DNA of 64,000 nucleotides from Candidatus Acidulodesulfobacterium ferriphilum (GTDB taxonomy: Bacteria; SZUA-79; Acidulodesulfobacterales; Acidulodesulfobacteraceae), in the NCBI GenBank assembly GCA_004195035.1, contig SGBD01000001.1:478368-542367 (forward strand). Direction: 5' to 3'. The position numbers were made by a program, and so were the translations under genes. The notes beneath the pieces are model-generated. The model did not search any database. It was not told the DNA's origin and saw nothing but the letters and a program-made list of their open reading frames with translations. Of this stretch, positions 10,514 through 20,172 are shown one piece after another (positions within the stretch are counted from its first letter, which is position 1; the number at the start of each line of letters is the position of its first letter).

Positions 10514-10538
10514 TTTATTTATATTCCTCTATTATTAC

Positions 10539-11033
10539 TTACGATAATGACTTATTCTTTCTTCTTTTCAATAATTCGCCCTTAAAATAAAACGACGATA
10601 TACATTTCAATGTGGCATTGGCGACATTGTGAGGATTTGATGAACCGATAGATTTTGCGTAAACATTCTTAATCCCCGAAAGCTCAAATATTGCTCTCAT
10701 TGCTCCGCCTGCGATAATACCTGTCCCTTCAGGCGCGGGTTTCATAAACACATAACCCGCTCCATCCTTGCCATACTGCTCATGGGGAATAGTGTTCTTA
10801 TGAACTTTAACCCTTATCATATTCTTTTTGGCCTGCTCCGAACCCTTGCGAATCGCTTCCGGCACCTCTTTTGCCTTACCGAGTCCGATTCCGACAAAAT
10901 TTGCTTCCGGATCGCCAACGACAACTAATGCGGAAAAGCCAAACCGCCTCCCTCCTTTAACAACCTTAGCAACCCTGGAAACATGGATTACTTTATCCTG
11001 AATATTTAAATCTTCAATGCCTGTTTTTTGCAA
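10539..11033 (-). CDS. rpsE: 30S ribosomal protein S5, TTG start
   Basis: Small-subunit protein involved in decoding accuracy and mRNA unwinding. The 164 residues begin at TTG (11031-11033) with AGGAGGG four bases upstream; no in-frame ATG precedes the conserved [19 protein letters not shown] segment. The N-terminal double-stranded RNA-binding fold and the C-terminal domain ([18 protein letters not shown]) are complete. It lies 9 bp after rplR. Confidence 0.96.
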   Translation of the reverse strand: MQKTGIEDLNIQDKVIHVSRVAKVVKGGRRFGFSALVVVGDPEANFVGIGLGKAKEVPEAIRKGSEQAKKNMIRVKVHKNTIPHEQYGKDGAGYVFMKPAPEGTGIIAGGAMRAIFELSGIKNVYAKSIGSSNPHNVANATLKCISSFYFKGELLKRRKNKSLS

Positions 11034-11042
11034 ATTACCCTC

Positions 11043-11399
11043 CTAAAAATTCAAACCATTTTCTCTTGCGGCGTCGGCAAGGGCTTTCACTCTCCCGTGA
11101 TAAATATAGCCGTTTCGATCAAATGCAACCTCTGTTATAGATTTTTGCACACATAATTCAGCTATTTCGCTTCCCACAATTTTTGCGGCAGGTATATTTC
11201 CCGCATGACCTTTAATTTTACCTTTTAATTCTTTTGAAAGCGACGAAACCTGCGCAAGGACTTTATTGTCAGGCGAAAACACCTGCGCATATATATTGTT
11301 TAAACTTTTAAAAACGCATAATCTCGGTTTTGTACTATTTTTTAAAACCTTATTTATATGCGCCTTTCTACGGGATCTTTTTTCACTTTTACCTTTCAT
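11043..11399 (-). CDS. rplR: 50S ribosomal protein L18
   Basis: Binds 5S rRNA together with L5 in the central protuberance. The 118 residues have the basic N-terminus, [17 protein letters not shown] and the C-terminal [20 protein letters not shown] signature. The gene is in the standard rplF-rplR-rpsE order, 27 bp after rplF. Confidence 0.97.
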   Translation of the reverse strand: MKGKSEKRSRRKAHINKVLKNSTKPRLCVFKSLNNIYAQVFSPDNKVLAQVSSLSKELKGKIKGHAGNIPAAKIVGSEIAELCVQKSITEVAFDRNGYIYHGRVKALADAARENGLNF

Positions 11400-11426
11400 A
11401 GAATATTCCTTTATTTTTCTATTTAT

Positions 11427-11966
11427 TTATTTTCCTGAAGCCTTGCCAACCTTTCTTTTAATAATTTCGCTTGAATACTTAATGCCTTTCCCCTTATAAG
11501 GCTCCGGCTTTCTTAAACTCCGAATCCTTGAAGCAACAAATCCCACAAGCTCCTTATCGTAGCCTGAAATTTTCAATAAGGTATTTTTCTCGACGCTTAT
11601 GCCGATCCCTTCCGGAATTATAAAACTTATCGGATGCGAAAATCCCAAATTTAAAGACAGATTTTTACTCTTAATTTCCGCTCTATACCCGACTCCGACA
11701 ATTTCCAGCTCCTTTGTAAATCCGTTAACAACGCCGCTAATAGAATTTGCGATGATTGTTCTTGTTAAGCCCGTATATTTTTCGAAATCGCGGTTGTCAT
11801 CCTTTAATGCCACGGATATACTTGACCCGTCTATTTTTACTATTACGCCTTCGGGAAGTTTTTTTGTTAATTTCCCCAAAGGTCCCGTACATGTAAATAA
11901 ATTACCCGCAATGCCCGCGGAAACATTTTTGGGAATCTCGATAGCTTTTTTACCTATTCTAGACAT
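11427..11966 (-). CDS. rplF: 50S ribosomal protein L6
   Basis: Large-subunit protein near the factor-binding site. The 179 residues start MSRIGKKAIEIPKNV and have the two duplicated L6 folds, with the conserved C-terminal KPEPYKGKGIKY. It lies 33 bp after rpsH. Length and motifs are ordinary for the family. Confidence 0.97.
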   Translation of the reverse strand: MSRIGKKAIEIPKNVSAGIAGNLFTCTGPLGKLTKKLPEGVIVKIDGSSISVALKDDNRDFEKYTGLTRTIIANSISGVVNGFTKELEIVGVGYRAEIKSKNLSLNLGFSHPISFIIPEGIGISVEKNTLLKISGYDKELVGFVASRIRSLRKPEPYKGKGIKYSSEIIKRKVGKASGK

Positions 11967-11999
11967 TTTGCCGACACCTTATTTAATTTTTTTATCTTG

Positions 12000-12398
12000 T
12001 TAGAAAACTTTCAGCAGCGATAGTCCGCCGATATTTTTTTCCCTGCATTCGACATCCGACAAAATTCCTGCAGAGGTTGAAAATACTTCCATACCTAAGC
12101 CGTTTTTATATGACTTAATATCCAAGGCCCTTTTGTAAAATCTTAACCCTGGAGTACTTGTAACTTTAATATCGATGATGGTGGATTTTTTATTTTCAAA
12201 ATAACTCAGCTTAATTTCTATGTTTTTAAAAGCGCTGTCTTTTATATTATTTATTGCATAATCATCGATAAAACCCTCTCTTTTAAGAATGACGCATATG
12301 TTTTCTTTGATCCCGGAATATGGTAAATTTACCCTTTCCTTACCCACTTTGTACGCATTTTTAATTCTTATAATCATATCAGATATTGGATATGTCAT
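12000..12398 (-). CDS. rpsH: 30S ribosomal protein S8
   Basis: Primary binder of 16S rRNA helix 21 and, in enterobacteria, translational repressor of the spc operon. The 132 residues begin MTYPISDMIIRIKNA and include STPGLRFYKR and the C-terminal STSAGILSDVECREKNIGG segment. It follows rpsN by 47 bp. Confidence 0.97.
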   Translation of the reverse strand: MTYPISDMIIRIKNAYKVGKERVNLPYSGIKENICVILKREGFIDDYAINNIKDSAFKNIEIKLSYFENKKSTIIDIKVTSTPGLRFYKRALDIKSYKNGLGMEVFSTSAGILSDVECREKNIGGLSLLKVF

Positions 12399-12445
12399 AT
12401 TTTATTCATCCTCATTAAATACATTTAAATAAATTAAACTGTCTG

Positions 12446-12631
12446 CTACCAACTAGATTTTGTGACACCGGGAATGAGTCCCTTGCTCGACAAAGTTCTA
12501 AAACATATTCTGCACATATCGAACTTCCTGTAGTATCCTCTCGGTCTTCCGCATATCGGACACCTGTTGTGCGCGCGAACTTTAAACTTTGGCTTCCTGA
12601 TCGCTTTAATAATCATAGACTTTTTTGCCAT
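12446..12631 (-). CDS. rpsN: 30S ribosomal protein S14, zinc type
   Basis: Short 61-residue S14 of the zinc-ribbon class (often named S14 type Z). Cys24, Cys27, Cys40 and Cys43 are all present in the [21 protein letters not shown] segment region. The longer zinc-free S14 typical of enterobacteria is absent. It lies 12 bp after rplE, its standard place. Confidence 0.97.
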   Translation of the reverse strand: MAKKSMIIKAIRKPKFKVRAHNRCPICGRPRGYYRKFDMCRICFRTLSSKGLIPGVTKSSW

Positions 12632-12643
12632 ATATTTTGTCTC

Positions 12644-13186
12644 CTAATTTCTAAAAGGAAAATTAAACCCTTTTAAAAGTTTATATCCGTCATCATTATT
12701 TTTTGCAGTTGTTACTATCGTTATATTCATTCCCTTAATCTTGTCGATAAGTTCATAGCTTATTTCCGGAAATATCACCTGTTCCTTAACCCCAAATGTA
12801 TAATTCCCATAGCCGTCAAAAGACTTCTTTGACAGGCCTTTAAAATCTCTAACCCTCGGAAGAGCTATGTTGATAAGTTTGTCGAAAAAGTCATACATCC
12901 TTTCATTTCTTAAGGTAACAAAGCACCCTATCTCCTGATTTTCCTTTAATTTGAAAGCTGCAATAGATTTTTTCGCCTTTGCGACCACGGGCTTCTGGCC
13001 CGATATTTTAGCAAGTTCCGTTATGGATTGCTCAATAATCTTTGAATTTGATGTTGCTTCCCCAAGACCCATATTAATGACGATTTTTGACAATTTAGGT
13101 ATCTGGTGAACATTTTTATAACCTGTTTCTTCCATTAACTTAGGGGCAACCTCATTTTTATAAAATTCTTTATATCTCGAAGCCAA
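12644..13186 (-). CDS. rplE: 50S ribosomal protein L5, TTG start
   Basis: 5S rRNA-binding protein of the central protuberance that contacts P-site tRNA. The 180 residues begin at TTG (13184-13186) with GGAGG eight bases upstream, reading (M)[27 protein letters not shown] and the RVRDFKGL segment are conserved. It follows rplX by 17 bp. Confidence 0.97.
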   Translation of the reverse strand: MASRYKEFYKNEVAPKLMEETGYKNVHQIPKLSKIVINMGLGEATSNSKIIEQSITELAKISGQKPVVAKAKKSIAAFKLKENQEIGCFVTLRNERMYDFFDKLINIALPRVRDFKGLSKKSFDGYGNYTFGVKEQVIFPEISYELIDKIKGMNITIVTTAKNNDDGYKLLKGFNFPFRN

Positions 13187-13203
13187 TTTTAAATCCTCCA
13201 GAA

Positions 13204-13518
13204 TTAAACTTCAGAACCGCACTTTTTACAAATTCTAATCTTCTTATTATTTTCATTAACTTTTACAGAAAACCTGACGGGTTTTTTGCATTTTGAGCAA
13301 TAAAGCCCGATATTTGAAATATCTAATCCTGCTTCTTTGTCTATAATGCCGCCGGGTTCCTGAGCGCTTCTCGGTTTTATATGCCTTTTAATCATATTAA
13401 TCTTTTCGATATAAACCCTGTTATCATCCTTATCGATACGAATGATTTTACCGACCTTACCCTTTTCTTTTCCTGTTAAAACCATAACGCTGTCGTTCTT
13501 TTTTAATCTTATAGTCAT
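13204..13518 (-). CDS. rplX: 50S ribosomal protein L24 with C-terminal zinc ribbon
   Basis: Assembly initiator of the 50S subunit near the tunnel exit. The 104 residues contain the KOW segment [17 protein letters not shown] at the N-terminus. The C-terminal third has two CxxC pairs (CSKC and CKKC), the zinc-ribbon-like tail seen in part of the family. It begins one base after the rplN frame ends, so coupling is likely. Confidence 0.97.
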   Translation of the reverse strand: MTIRLKKNDSVMVLTGKEKGKVGKIIRIDKDDNRVYIEKINMIKRHIKPRSAQEPGGIIDKEAGLDISNIGLYCSKCKKPVRFSVKVNENNKKIRICKKCGSEV

Positions 13519-13519
13519 A

Positions 13520-13888
13520 TTATAAAACCTCTGGCGCTAATGAGATAATTCTCATAAATTTTTTTGCTCTCAGTTCCCTTGCAACGGGTCCAAAAATACG
13601 CGTTCCTACGGGTTCATTCTGCGTGTTTATCAAAACTGCCGAATTGTTATCGAATCTTATGTAACTTCCGTCAGGGCGTTTTATTTCTTTTACAGTTCTT
13701 ACAATCACCGCTTTAGAAACATCGCCTTTTTTAACCTTTGAATTAGGAATTGCTTCTTTTATAGAAACAACTATTATGTCTCCAATTTCGGCATATTTAC
13801 GCTTTGATCCGCCGAGGACTTTAATGCACATGAGTTTCTTCGCCCCCGAGTTGTCGGCAGATCCTAATATTGTTTGCATTTGAATCAT
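13520..13888 (-). CDS. rplN: 50S ribosomal protein L14
   Basis: Forms an inter-subunit bridge and binds the silencing factor RsfS in other bacteria. The 122 residues start [20 protein letters not shown], nearly invariant in L14, and end in [13 protein letters not shown]. It follows rpsQ by 26 bp. Confidence 0.98.
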   Translation of the reverse strand: MIQMQTILGSADNSGAKKLMCIKVLGGSKRKYAEIGDIIVVSIKEAIPNSKVKKGDVSKAVIVRTVKEIKRPDGSYIRFDNNSAVLINTQNEPVGTRIFGPVARELRAKKFMRIISLAPEVL

Positions 13889-13914
13889 TATTATGGCCCC
13901 TCGTTTAATTTATC

Positions 13915-14160
13915 TTAATTTGCCTGTTTTTCAAGAATCTTTTTTAAATTCCACCTTTTCTCTTTGGATAACGGGCGCGTTTCAATAAATAAAACTTTAT
14001 CCCCGATTTTTGCAGTATTTTTTTCATCATGAATCTTAAATTTCTTGTTCTTTTTTACATATTTCTTGTATAAAGGATGTTTCACGATATTAGAAACTAC
14101 GGCAACAATCGTTTTATCCATTTTGTCGGAAGTCACAATGCCTATATAGGTTTTTTTCAT
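13915..14160 (-). CDS. rpsQ: 30S ribosomal protein S17
   Basis: 16S rRNA-binding OB-fold protein. The 81 residues contain GIVTSDKMDKTIVAVV and the C-terminal ETRPLSKEKRWNL signature. Its ATG overlaps the rpmC stop by 4 bp (14157-14160), indicating translational coupling. Confidence 0.97.
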   Translation of the reverse strand: MKKTYIGIVTSDKMDKTIVAVVSNIVKHPLYKKYVKKNKKFKIHDEKNTAKIGDKVLFIETRPLSKEKRWNLKKILEKQAN

Positions 14161-14354
14161 AATTGCCTCCCGCCTCTTTCATTTAAAATCGTTTTTATAC
14201 GCGCAATATCTTTTTTAACCGTTTTAATCCTTTTGGGATTTTCTAAAGAGCCTATAGACTTTTGGACAGTCAAGTTAAAAATTTCCTTTCTAAAATCGGT
14301 TTCTTTAACTAAAAGTTCATCATCATTCATCGCTTTAAGTTCATTATATTTCAT
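14157..14354 (-). CDS. rpmC: 50S ribosomal protein L29
   Basis: Tunnel-exit protein that helps dock trigger factor and SRP. The 65 residues form the expected two-helix hairpin, with KEIFNLTVQKSIGSLENPKR. It begins 3 bp after rplP ends and overlaps rpsQ by four bases. Confidence 0.96.
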   Translation of the reverse strand: MKYNELKAMNDDELLVKETDFRKEIFNLTVQKSIGSLENPKRIKTVKKDIARIKTILNERGGRQL

Positions 14355-14357
14355 ATA

Positions 14358-14771
14358 TTAAAACTCTCCTCTTTCTATAAATATCGTCTTAAGCGGTAAT
14401 TTATGGGATGCCAGCCTTAGGGCCTCCTGTGCGATCTCTTTAGATATTCCTTCCATTTCATACAAAACTAATCCCGGCCTGGCAACGCACACCCATTCCT
14501 CAACGCTGCCTTTTCCTTTTCCCATTCTGGTCTCGGCGGGTTTTTTGGTAATCGGCTTATCGGGAAATATTCTTATCCAAATTTTACCGCCTCTTTTAAC
14601 AAACCTTGTCATCGCAATTCTCGCAGCTTCAATTTGTTTTGAAGTTATATATCCGCATTCTATAACCTTGAGTCCGAAATCACCGAAGGCAAGAGTATTG
14701 CCTCTCGAGGCTTTTCCTTTCATCCTTCCCTTCATCTGCTTTTTATATTTAGTCTTAGCTGGCATTAACAT
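14358..14771 (-). CDS. rplP: 50S ribosomal protein L16
   Basis: Large-subunit protein near the A-site tRNA elbow. The 137 residues contain [15 protein letters not shown] at the N-terminus and [19 protein letters not shown] in the centre. Two in-frame ATGs exist (14771 and 14765). AAAGGTGA is about six bases before the first, so 14771 is preferred; homologs usually begin at the second, giving MPAKTKYKK. Confidence 0.96.
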   Translation of the reverse strand: MLMPAKTKYKKQMKGRMKGKASRGNTLAFGDFGLKVIECGYITSKQIEAARIAMTRFVKRGGKIWIRIFPDKPITKKPAETRMGKGKGSVEEWVCVARPGLVLYEMEGISKEIAQEALRLASHKLPLKTIFIERGEF

Positions 14772-14817
14772 ATTTATTCACCTTTGGCTTTTTCTATTAT
14801 TTCTATTAATTATAAAA

Positions 14818-15453
14818 TTAAAGAACATCTCCTTTATATATCCACACTTTAATGCCGATTTTTCCGTATGTCGTATTGGCTTCCGCCGTACCATAGTTAA
14901 TATCCGCCCTGAGGGTATGCAGCGGAACCCTGCCTTCGCGATACCATTCGGCTCTGGCAATTTCAGCCCCGGCAAGCCTGCCGCCGCAGGTAATTTTAAT
15001 ACCTTTCGCGCCGCTTTTCAACGCCATTGAAACACTTTTTTTCATCGCCCTCTTGAACGCTATTCTTTTTTCCAACTGGGAAGCAATGCCTTCCGCTACC
15101 AGAGTAGCATCGATTTCAGGCTTCTTTACCTCTATTATGTTTATATTGATGTCTTTATTTTTAATTTTAATAAGCCTTGCAAGCTCTGTTTTTAAATTTT
15201 CAAATTCGGAGGAACCCTTTTTCCCGTATATCATTCCCGGTCTGGCAGTATATATATCGATAATTAATTTTTCGGCCTTTCTGCTGATATTAATTTTAGA
15301 TACCCCCGCCGAGTAAAGTTTTTTCTTTAAGAAATCCCTGATTTTTAAATCCTCATGCAAAAAAGTAGAGTAATTGCGATCACTATACCATATCGAATTC
15401 CAGGATTGATTGATTCCTATTCTTAATCCAGTTGGATTTACTTTCTGCCCCAA
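14818..15453 (-). CDS. rpsC: 30S ribosomal protein S3
   Basis: Forms part of the mRNA entry pore and helicase. The 211 residues begin [20 protein letters not shown], have a KH domain with [16 protein letters not shown] (the GxxG loop), and end in the conserved [26 protein letters not shown] region. It lies between rplV and rplP with a 46-bp gap to the latter. Confidence 0.97.
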   Translation of the reverse strand: MGQKVNPTGLRIGINQSWNSIWYSDRNYSTFLHEDLKIRDFLKKKLYSAGVSKINISRKAEKLIIDIYTARPGMIYGKKGSSEFENLKTELARLIKIKNKDININIIEVKKPEIDATLVAEGIASQLEKRIAFKRAMKKSVSMALKSGAKGIKITCGGRLAGAEIARAEWYREGRVPLHTLRADINYGTAEANTTYGKIGIKVWIYKGDVL

Positions 15454-15468
15454 AATTAACCTCCGATT

Positions 15469-15801
15469 TTAAATTTCCGCAAGAACTATTTTAATGTTAC
15501 TCATACGCTTCTTAATTGTAGCGCCTCTTCCCATAGCTTTCGGCATTAGCCTTTTAAGAGAAAACGACATATCGACGCTGATTTTAGAAATAATCAGGTT
15601 ATCTATATCAACCCTTCCTGTACTTGAAGCATTTGCTAACGCTGATTTTAAGAGCTTATATACGGTAAGCGACGATTTTTTTTTTGTAAACTTAAGTATA
15701 TTAAGAGCGTCATAGACCTTCTTCCCCCGTATCAGGTCAACCACAAGTCTGGCCTTCTGAGGAGAAACCTTAATATATTTTGCTTCAGCTTTAAACTCCA
15801 T
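15469..15801 (-). CDS. rplV: 50S ribosomal protein L22
   Basis: Its extended loop lines the exit tunnel and contributes to macrolide response. The 110 residues include KYIKVSPQKARLVVDLIRGK and the tip region RLMPKAMGRGATIKKRMSNI. It follows rpsS by 17 bp. Nothing unusual is seen. Confidence 0.97.
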   Translation of the reverse strand: MEFKAEAKYIKVSPQKARLVVDLIRGKKVYDALNILKFTKKKSSLTVYKLLKSALANASSTGRVDIDNLIISKISVDMSFSLKRLMPKAMGRGATIKKRMSNIKIVLAEI

Positions 15802-15818
15802 CTTTAACCCCTTTATAT

Positions 15819-16121
15819 TTATTTTGCAGCAGGACGACCGCTGGATTTAACCTTGGCTTTTCTATCCCCTGAATGCATGGTAAAAGTTCTGGTCGGCGAA
15901 AATTCGCCAAGCTTATGCCCAACCATATTTTCGCTGACAAATACGGGAATAAATTTTTTACCGTTATGAACGGCAAATGTAAATCCAACCATAGATGGCA
16001 AAATAGTAGATCTTCTAGACCAGGTTTTTATAATTTTTTTATCGTTAGTCTCGAATGCCTTTTCCACCTTTTCTATAAGCGATTCATCGGCGAAAGGTCC
16101 CTTTTTAATCGATCTGGCCAA
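15819..16121 (-). CDS. rpsS: 30S ribosomal protein S19, probable TTG start
   Basis: Head protein that works with S13 near the decoding region. The start is a choice between TTG at 16127 and TTG at 16121. The downstream TTG is preferred: it gives the canonical N-terminus [10 protein letters not shown] (100 residues) and places GGAG nine bases upstream, whereas the earlier TTG is only three bases from it. The conserved [13 protein letters not shown] and GDRKAK segments are present. Confidence 0.93.
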   Translation of the reverse strand: MARSIKKGPFADESLIEKVEKAFETNDKKIIKTWSRRSTILPSMVGFTFAVHNGKKFIPVFVSENMVGHKLGEFSPTRTFTMHSGDRKAKVKSSGRPAAK

Positions 16122-16145
16122 AATCAAACTCTCCTTTAATAAATT

Positions 16146-16973
16146 TTATTTAACTTTTCTTCTAGATATTATGTATTTTGATGTTCTCTTGTTTTTTCTT
16201 GTTTTAAAACCTTTAGTAGGAACACCCCACGGGGTAACCGGATGACGCCCGCCGGAAGTTTTTCCCTCTCCTCCGCCGTGCGGATGATCTATCGGATTCA
16301 TAGCAACGCCTCTAACAGACGGCCTGATTCCTAACCATCTTGACCTGCCTGCTTTTCCAATACTGATATTCTCATGGTCTATATTTCCGATTTGGCCTAT
16401 TGTGGCGCAACATCCCTCGAGAACCCGCCTGAACTCGCCTGACGGCATTTTAATTTGAGCATATCCGCCGTCTTTCCCCAGAAGCTCGGCATAAGCGCCT
16501 GCGCTTCTGACAAGTTTCCCTCCTGAATTAGGCTTTAATTCAACATTATGAATCATCGTGCCGACAGGAATATTGTGCAAAGGAAGACAGTTTCCCGGTT
16601 GTATATCCGCCTTTTCCGATGATATAACGCTATCCCCTTTTTTTAATCCGTCGGGACATAATATATACCTTTTCTCGCCATCGATATAATTTAAAAGGGC
16701 AATCCTTGCAGACCTATTAGGATCGTACTCTATTTCCGCGACACGCGCCGGAATATCTCTCTTATCCCTTTTAAAATCGATAATCCTGTATCTCTTTTTA
16801 TGGCCGCCGCCCTGGTGGCGGGTTGTTACCCTTCCATTATTGTTTCTTCCCGAATTTTTCTTATATTTGGATAACAGTTTCTTTTCTGGATAATCCCGCG
16901 TAATTTCAGAAAAATCTGAAACAGTTTGAAATCTTCTTCCGCTGGATGTAGGTTTATATTTTTTTAATTGCAT
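16146..16973 (-). CDS. rplB: 50S ribosomal protein L2
   Basis: Required for subunit joining and peptidyl transfer. The 275 residues include the OB-fold and SH3-like domains and the [17 protein letters not shown] loop near residue 220, whose His is close to the peptidyl-transferase centre. It lies 16 bp after rplW. Confidence 0.98.
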   Translation of the reverse strand: MQLKKYKPTSSGRRFQTVSDFSEITRDYPEKKLLSKYKKNSGRNNNGRVTTRHQGGGHKKRYRIIDFKRDKRDIPARVAEIEYDPNRSARIALLNYIDGEKRYILCPDGLKKGDSVISSEKADIQPGNCLPLHNIPVGTMIHNVELKPNSGGKLVRSAGAYAELLGKDGGYAQIKMPSGEFRRVLEGCCATIGQIGNIDHENISIGKAGRSRWLGIRPSVRGVAMNPIDHPHGGGEGKTSGGRHPVTPWGVPTKGFKTRKNKRTSKYIISRRKVK

Positions 16974-16989
16974 TCCTATTGTCTCCCGA

Positions 16990-17277
16990 TTAAGCCTCTA
17001 AAGCAGAAATTCTTTGGCCGTCTTTAAGTTTAACATAAGCCTTTTTAAAATTTGATAATTTACCGGTATATTTTCCAACCCGCCTGTATTTACCCCTGTT
17101 AATCAGGGTATGAACATTTTCTACTTTCACATTAAAATATTTTTCCACCATATCTTTAATATCTTTTTTATTTGCCTTTTTATTAACATTAAAAACATAG
17201 GTATTATTTGTTTCTCTTATCCCCAGACTTTTTTCGGAGAGCAGCGCCTTTTCAATAACGGCATATAATTCTTTCAT
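16990..17277 (-). CDS. rplW: 50S ribosomal protein L23
   Basis: Tunnel-exit docking site for trigger factor and SRP. The 95 residues contain [20 protein letters not shown] and the C-terminal extension after VGKYTGKL. Its ATG overlaps the rplD stop by four bases (17274-17277), a coupling arrangement common in S10 operons. Confidence 0.96.
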   Translation of the reverse strand: MKELYAVIEKALLSEKSLGIRETNNTYVFNVNKKANKKDIKDMVEKYFNVKVENVHTLINRGKYRRVGKYTGKLSNFKKAYVKLKDGQRISALEA

Positions 17278-17909
17278 ATCGCAAGATTCCTCTCTAATTC
17301 TTCATTGGCTTTTACGCTAATTAATATCTTCTTATACTTAAGTAAATCGATAATATTAATTTCATTTACATTAGTTGCTTTAAAATCAGCAAGATTTCTT
17401 GTTGATTTAACAATTTTATCGTTAATATTAGTGGATGGCAATATAACTAACCCCTTTTCGATGCCGAATTTACTAAAAAATTTTACCATTTCTTTAGTTT
17501 TAATTTCAGGAATATCAAAATCCTCGATAAAAGTTAGCCGTCCCTCTTTAAAAAGATATGACAACGCAGACTTCACCGCGGCTTTTCTCGCCTTTTTCGG
17601 CATATCCTTTTTATAATTTTTCTCATTTTTTGGACCAAAAATGGTTCCGCCGCCCTTCCATAAAGGAGACCTTATCGAACCTGCCCTTGCCCTTCCCGTT
17701 CCCTTTTGCTTCCATGGCTTAATCCCGCCACCCGAAACAATTTTTCTGTTTTTGGTGGAAGCCAAACCAAGCCTTTTATTTGCCAGAGTTAATAAAACAT
17801 ATTCTTTTATTAACGCCTCTTTCACGGGATATGAATAAACAATTTCATTCAACTCGATATCCCCGACCTTTTCATTATTTTTGTTTACGACATTTACTTT
17901 CTCAGACAT
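17274..17909 (-). CDS. rplD: 50S ribosomal protein L4
   Basis: Tunnel-lining protein and, in E. coli, autogenous regulator of the S10 operon. The 211 residues hold the basic loop KPWKQKGTGRARAGSIRSPL that reaches into the tunnel. The S10-type L4 control leader is not evident here because rpsJ is preceded by tuf within the same run. Confidence 0.97.
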   Translation of the reverse strand: MSEKVNVVNKNNEKVGDIELNEIVYSYPVKEALIKEYVLLTLANKRLGLASTKNRKIVSGGGIKPWKQKGTGRARAGSIRSPLWKGGGTIFGPKNEKNYKKDMPKKARKAAVKSALSYLFKEGRLTFIEDFDIPEIKTKEMVKFFSKFGIEKGLVILPSTNINDKIVKSTRNLADFKATNVNEINIIDLLKYKKILISVKANEELERNLAI

Positions 17910-17941
17910 TATAAATCCTTCTTAATTTATTAATTAAAGAA

Positions 17942-18589
17942 TTACTTATTCAGTTTTCTTCCCGACTCATCTGCCGCATATATATATAAAATGCCATTGC
18001 CTGCACCTGGAACGGAACCCTTGACATACAAAAGATTCTCGGCGGCATCGATTTTTATAACTTTCAAATTTAATACGGAACATTTATCATTCCCCATATG
18101 TCCGGGCATTTTTAATCCTTTAAATACTTTCGAAGGAAATGACGATTGGCCTATGGAACCAGGCGCTCTATGAAACATTGAGCCGTGCGTATCCCTGCCG
18201 CCTGAAAAGCCCCATCTTTTTACAACCCCCTGATATCCCTTTCCTTTAGTAATCCCGCTAATGGACACCGACTTTGCCTCGTTAAAAACCGAGACATCTA
18301 TCGTATCGCCTATGTTTAAGGCATCGACATCCGAATCTCTAAATTCCTTCAGTACTTTTAACGGAGATATATTATTTTTTGTAAATTTGCCGAGAACAGG
18401 CTTTTTTACCCTATAAGATTTTACTTCTTCAAATCCTAATTGTATGGCATTATATCCGTCGGTTTGTTTATTTTTTTTTGCCACGACCGTACATGGTCCC
18501 GCTTTAATGACGGTAACGGGAACAATCATTCCCTCTTCGTTAAACAGCTGCGTCATTCCAATCTTTTTTCCAATCAGTGCTTTTATCAT
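17942..18589 (-). CDS. rplC: 50S ribosomal protein L3
   Basis: Early-assembly protein close to the peptidyl-transferase centre. The 215 residues begin [16 protein letters not shown] and include [20 protein letters not shown] with the W-finger region and the glutamine ([12 protein letters not shown]) methylated in other species. It lies 21 bp after rpsJ. Confidence 0.97.
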   Translation of the reverse strand: MIKALIGKKIGMTQLFNEEGMIVPVTVIKAGPCTVVAKKNKQTDGYNAIQLGFEEVKSYRVKKPVLGKFTKNNISPLKVLKEFRDSDVDALNIGDTIDVSVFNEAKSVSISGITKGKGYQGVVKRWGFSGGRDTHGSMFHRAPGSIGQSSFPSKVFKGLKMPGHMGNDKCSVLNLKVIKIDAAENLLYVKGSVPGAGNGILYIYAADESGRKLNK

Positions 18590-18610
18590 ATATAAGGCTC
18601 CAACATGAAA

Positions 18611-18922
18611 TTAAATCTGCTTAATATCCACATCGATACCTGCCGAAAGATCCAGCTTCATTAAGGCATCGATAGTAGCTTGATTTGGCTCTAATAAGTC
18701 GATAATTCTTTTATGCGTTCTCATTTCGAACTCCTCTCTCGATTTTTTATCTACATGGGGAGACCTTAAAACGCAATATTTATTAATTTTAGTAGGCAGA
18801 GGTATCGGACCGCTGACTTTGGAACCGGTGCGTTTTGCCGTTTCGACAATTTCTATAACCGATTGATCTAACAATCTATGGTCATATGCTTTAAGTCTGA
18901 TTCTTATTTTTTGAATATCCAT
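18611..18922 (-). CDS. rpsJ: 30S ribosomal protein S10 (NusE)
   Basis: Small-subunit head protein that also acts as NusE with NusB and NusG. The 103 residues start [20 protein letters not shown], the family signature, and contain [20 protein letters not shown]. It is the first gene of the S10 block, 39 bp after tuf. Confidence 0.98.
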   Translation of the reverse strand: MDIQKIRIRLKAYDHRLLDQSVIEIVETAKRTGSKVSGPIPLPTKINKYCVLRSPHVDKKSREEFEMRTHKRIIDLLEPNQATIDALMKLDLSAGIDVDIKQI

Positions 18923-18961
18923 AATATCCTTTATTTTATATTACCCTTTTTTCTGTTTAAA

Positions 18962-20152
18962 TTACTCTATAACCTCGGTTATAACCCCTGCACCTACAGT
19001 ATGTCCTCCCTCTCTTATGGCAAACCTTAATTCCTTTTCGGCGGCTATCGGGGTAATGAGTTCTACGCTCATAGAAACATTGTCTCCCGGCATTACCATT
19101 TCGACGCCTTCCGGCAGCGTGCAAACCCCTGTAACATCCGTAGTCCTGAAATAGAACTGCGGACGGTAGCCGTTGAAGAACGGGGTATGGCGGCCGCCTT
19201 CTTCCTTGGTAAGAACATATGCCTCTACCTTAAACCTCTTATGGGGGGTTATGGAACCGGGTTTGGACAAAACCATGCCCCTTTCCACCTCTTCGCGCTT
19301 CTTGCCCCTTAAAAGAACGCCTATGTTGTCGCCTGCCTGTCCTTCGTCCAAGAGCTTCCTGAACATTTCTACGCCTGTTACGACTGTTTTGGATGTCGGA
19401 AGTATTCCGACAAGTTCGATTTCATCTCCGACCTTGACTATGCCTCTTTCTACCCTGCCCGTTGCAACGGTTCCCCTTCCCGATATGGAAAATACATCCT
19501 CGACCGGCATAAGGAACGGCTTATCTATATCCCTTTTCGGAAGCGGAATATATTCATCGACGGCATTCATAAGGTCAACTATCTTCTGCGTCCATTCGTT
19601 ATCCGACTCCGCCTCGAGGGCCTTAAGGGCGGAACCCTTTACTACGGGAACAGAGTCCCCGGGAAAGTTATAGGAGGTTAAAAGCTCTCTTACTTCGAGT
19701 TCGACAAGCTCGAGAAGTTCGGGGTCGTCCACCATATCGACCTTATTTAAAAATACGACTATATAGGGAACGCCGACCTGACGGGCTAAAAGTATATGCT
19801 CCCTCGTCTGGGGCATAGGGCCGTCGGCTGCGGAAACCACAAGTATGGCTCCGTCCATCTGGGCGGCGCCGGTAATCATATTCTTAACATAGTCGGCGTG
19901 TCCCGGACAGTCGACATGGGCATAGTGCCTTTTATCGGTAGAATATTCGACATGGGATGTGGCAATCGTAATACCCCTTTCCTTTTCTTCGGGCGCATTA
20001 TCAATCTGGTCATACGATTTAAAGGAAGCCTGGCCTTTTCTCGAAAGAACCTTTGTAATAGCGGCGGTTAATGTGGTCTTGCCATGGTCAACATGACCTA
20101 TCGTGCCTATATTGACATGCGGCTTTGATCTGTCAAATTTCTCTTTGGACAT
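18962..20152 (-). CDS. tuf: Elongation factor Tu, copy 1
   Basis: GTPase that brings aminoacyl-tRNA to the ribosome. The 396 residues contain GHVDHGKTT (G1), DCPGHADY (G3), NKVDMVDD (G4) and SALKALE (G5), followed by beta-barrel domains 2 and 3. It stands 20 bp after fusA. The identical stretch shared with the second copy runs 18954-20165, including the AGGAGGA ribosome-binding site and a few bases past the stop. Codon use is richer in G+C than in the neighbouring AT-rich genes, as expected for a very highly expressed gene. Confidence 0.99.
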   Translation of the reverse strand: MSKEKFDRSKPHVNIGTIGHVDHGKTTLTAAITKVLSRKGQASFKSYDQIDNAPEEKERGITIATSHVEYSTDKRHYAHVDCPGHADYVKNMITGAAQMDGAILVVSAADGPMPQTREHILLARQVGVPYIVVFLNKVDMVDDPELLELVELEVRELLTSYNFPGDSVPVVKGSALKALEAESDNEWTQKIVDLMNAVDEYIPLPKRDIDKPFLMPVEDVFSISGRGTVATGRVERGIVKVGDEIELVGILPTSKTVVTGVEMFRKLLDEGQAGDNIGVLLRGKKREEVERGMVLSKPGSITPHKRFKVEAYVLTKEEGGRHTPFFNGYRPQFYFRTTDVTGVCTLPEGVEMVMPGDNVSMSVELITPIAAEKELRFAIREGGHTVGAGVITEVIE

Positions 20153-20172
20153 TTAGTTCCTCCTGATTGTAT

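Noticed and set aside
14765-14771. Second ATG of rplP as the start
   Set aside because: It matches homolog N-termini but the ribosome-binding site spacing favours the first ATG; both are kept as possible.
19173-19673. Open frame of 166 codons antisense to tuf
   Set aside because: It exists in both tuf copies (also 35577-36077) only because the DNA is the same; its composition follows the EF-Tu codons.
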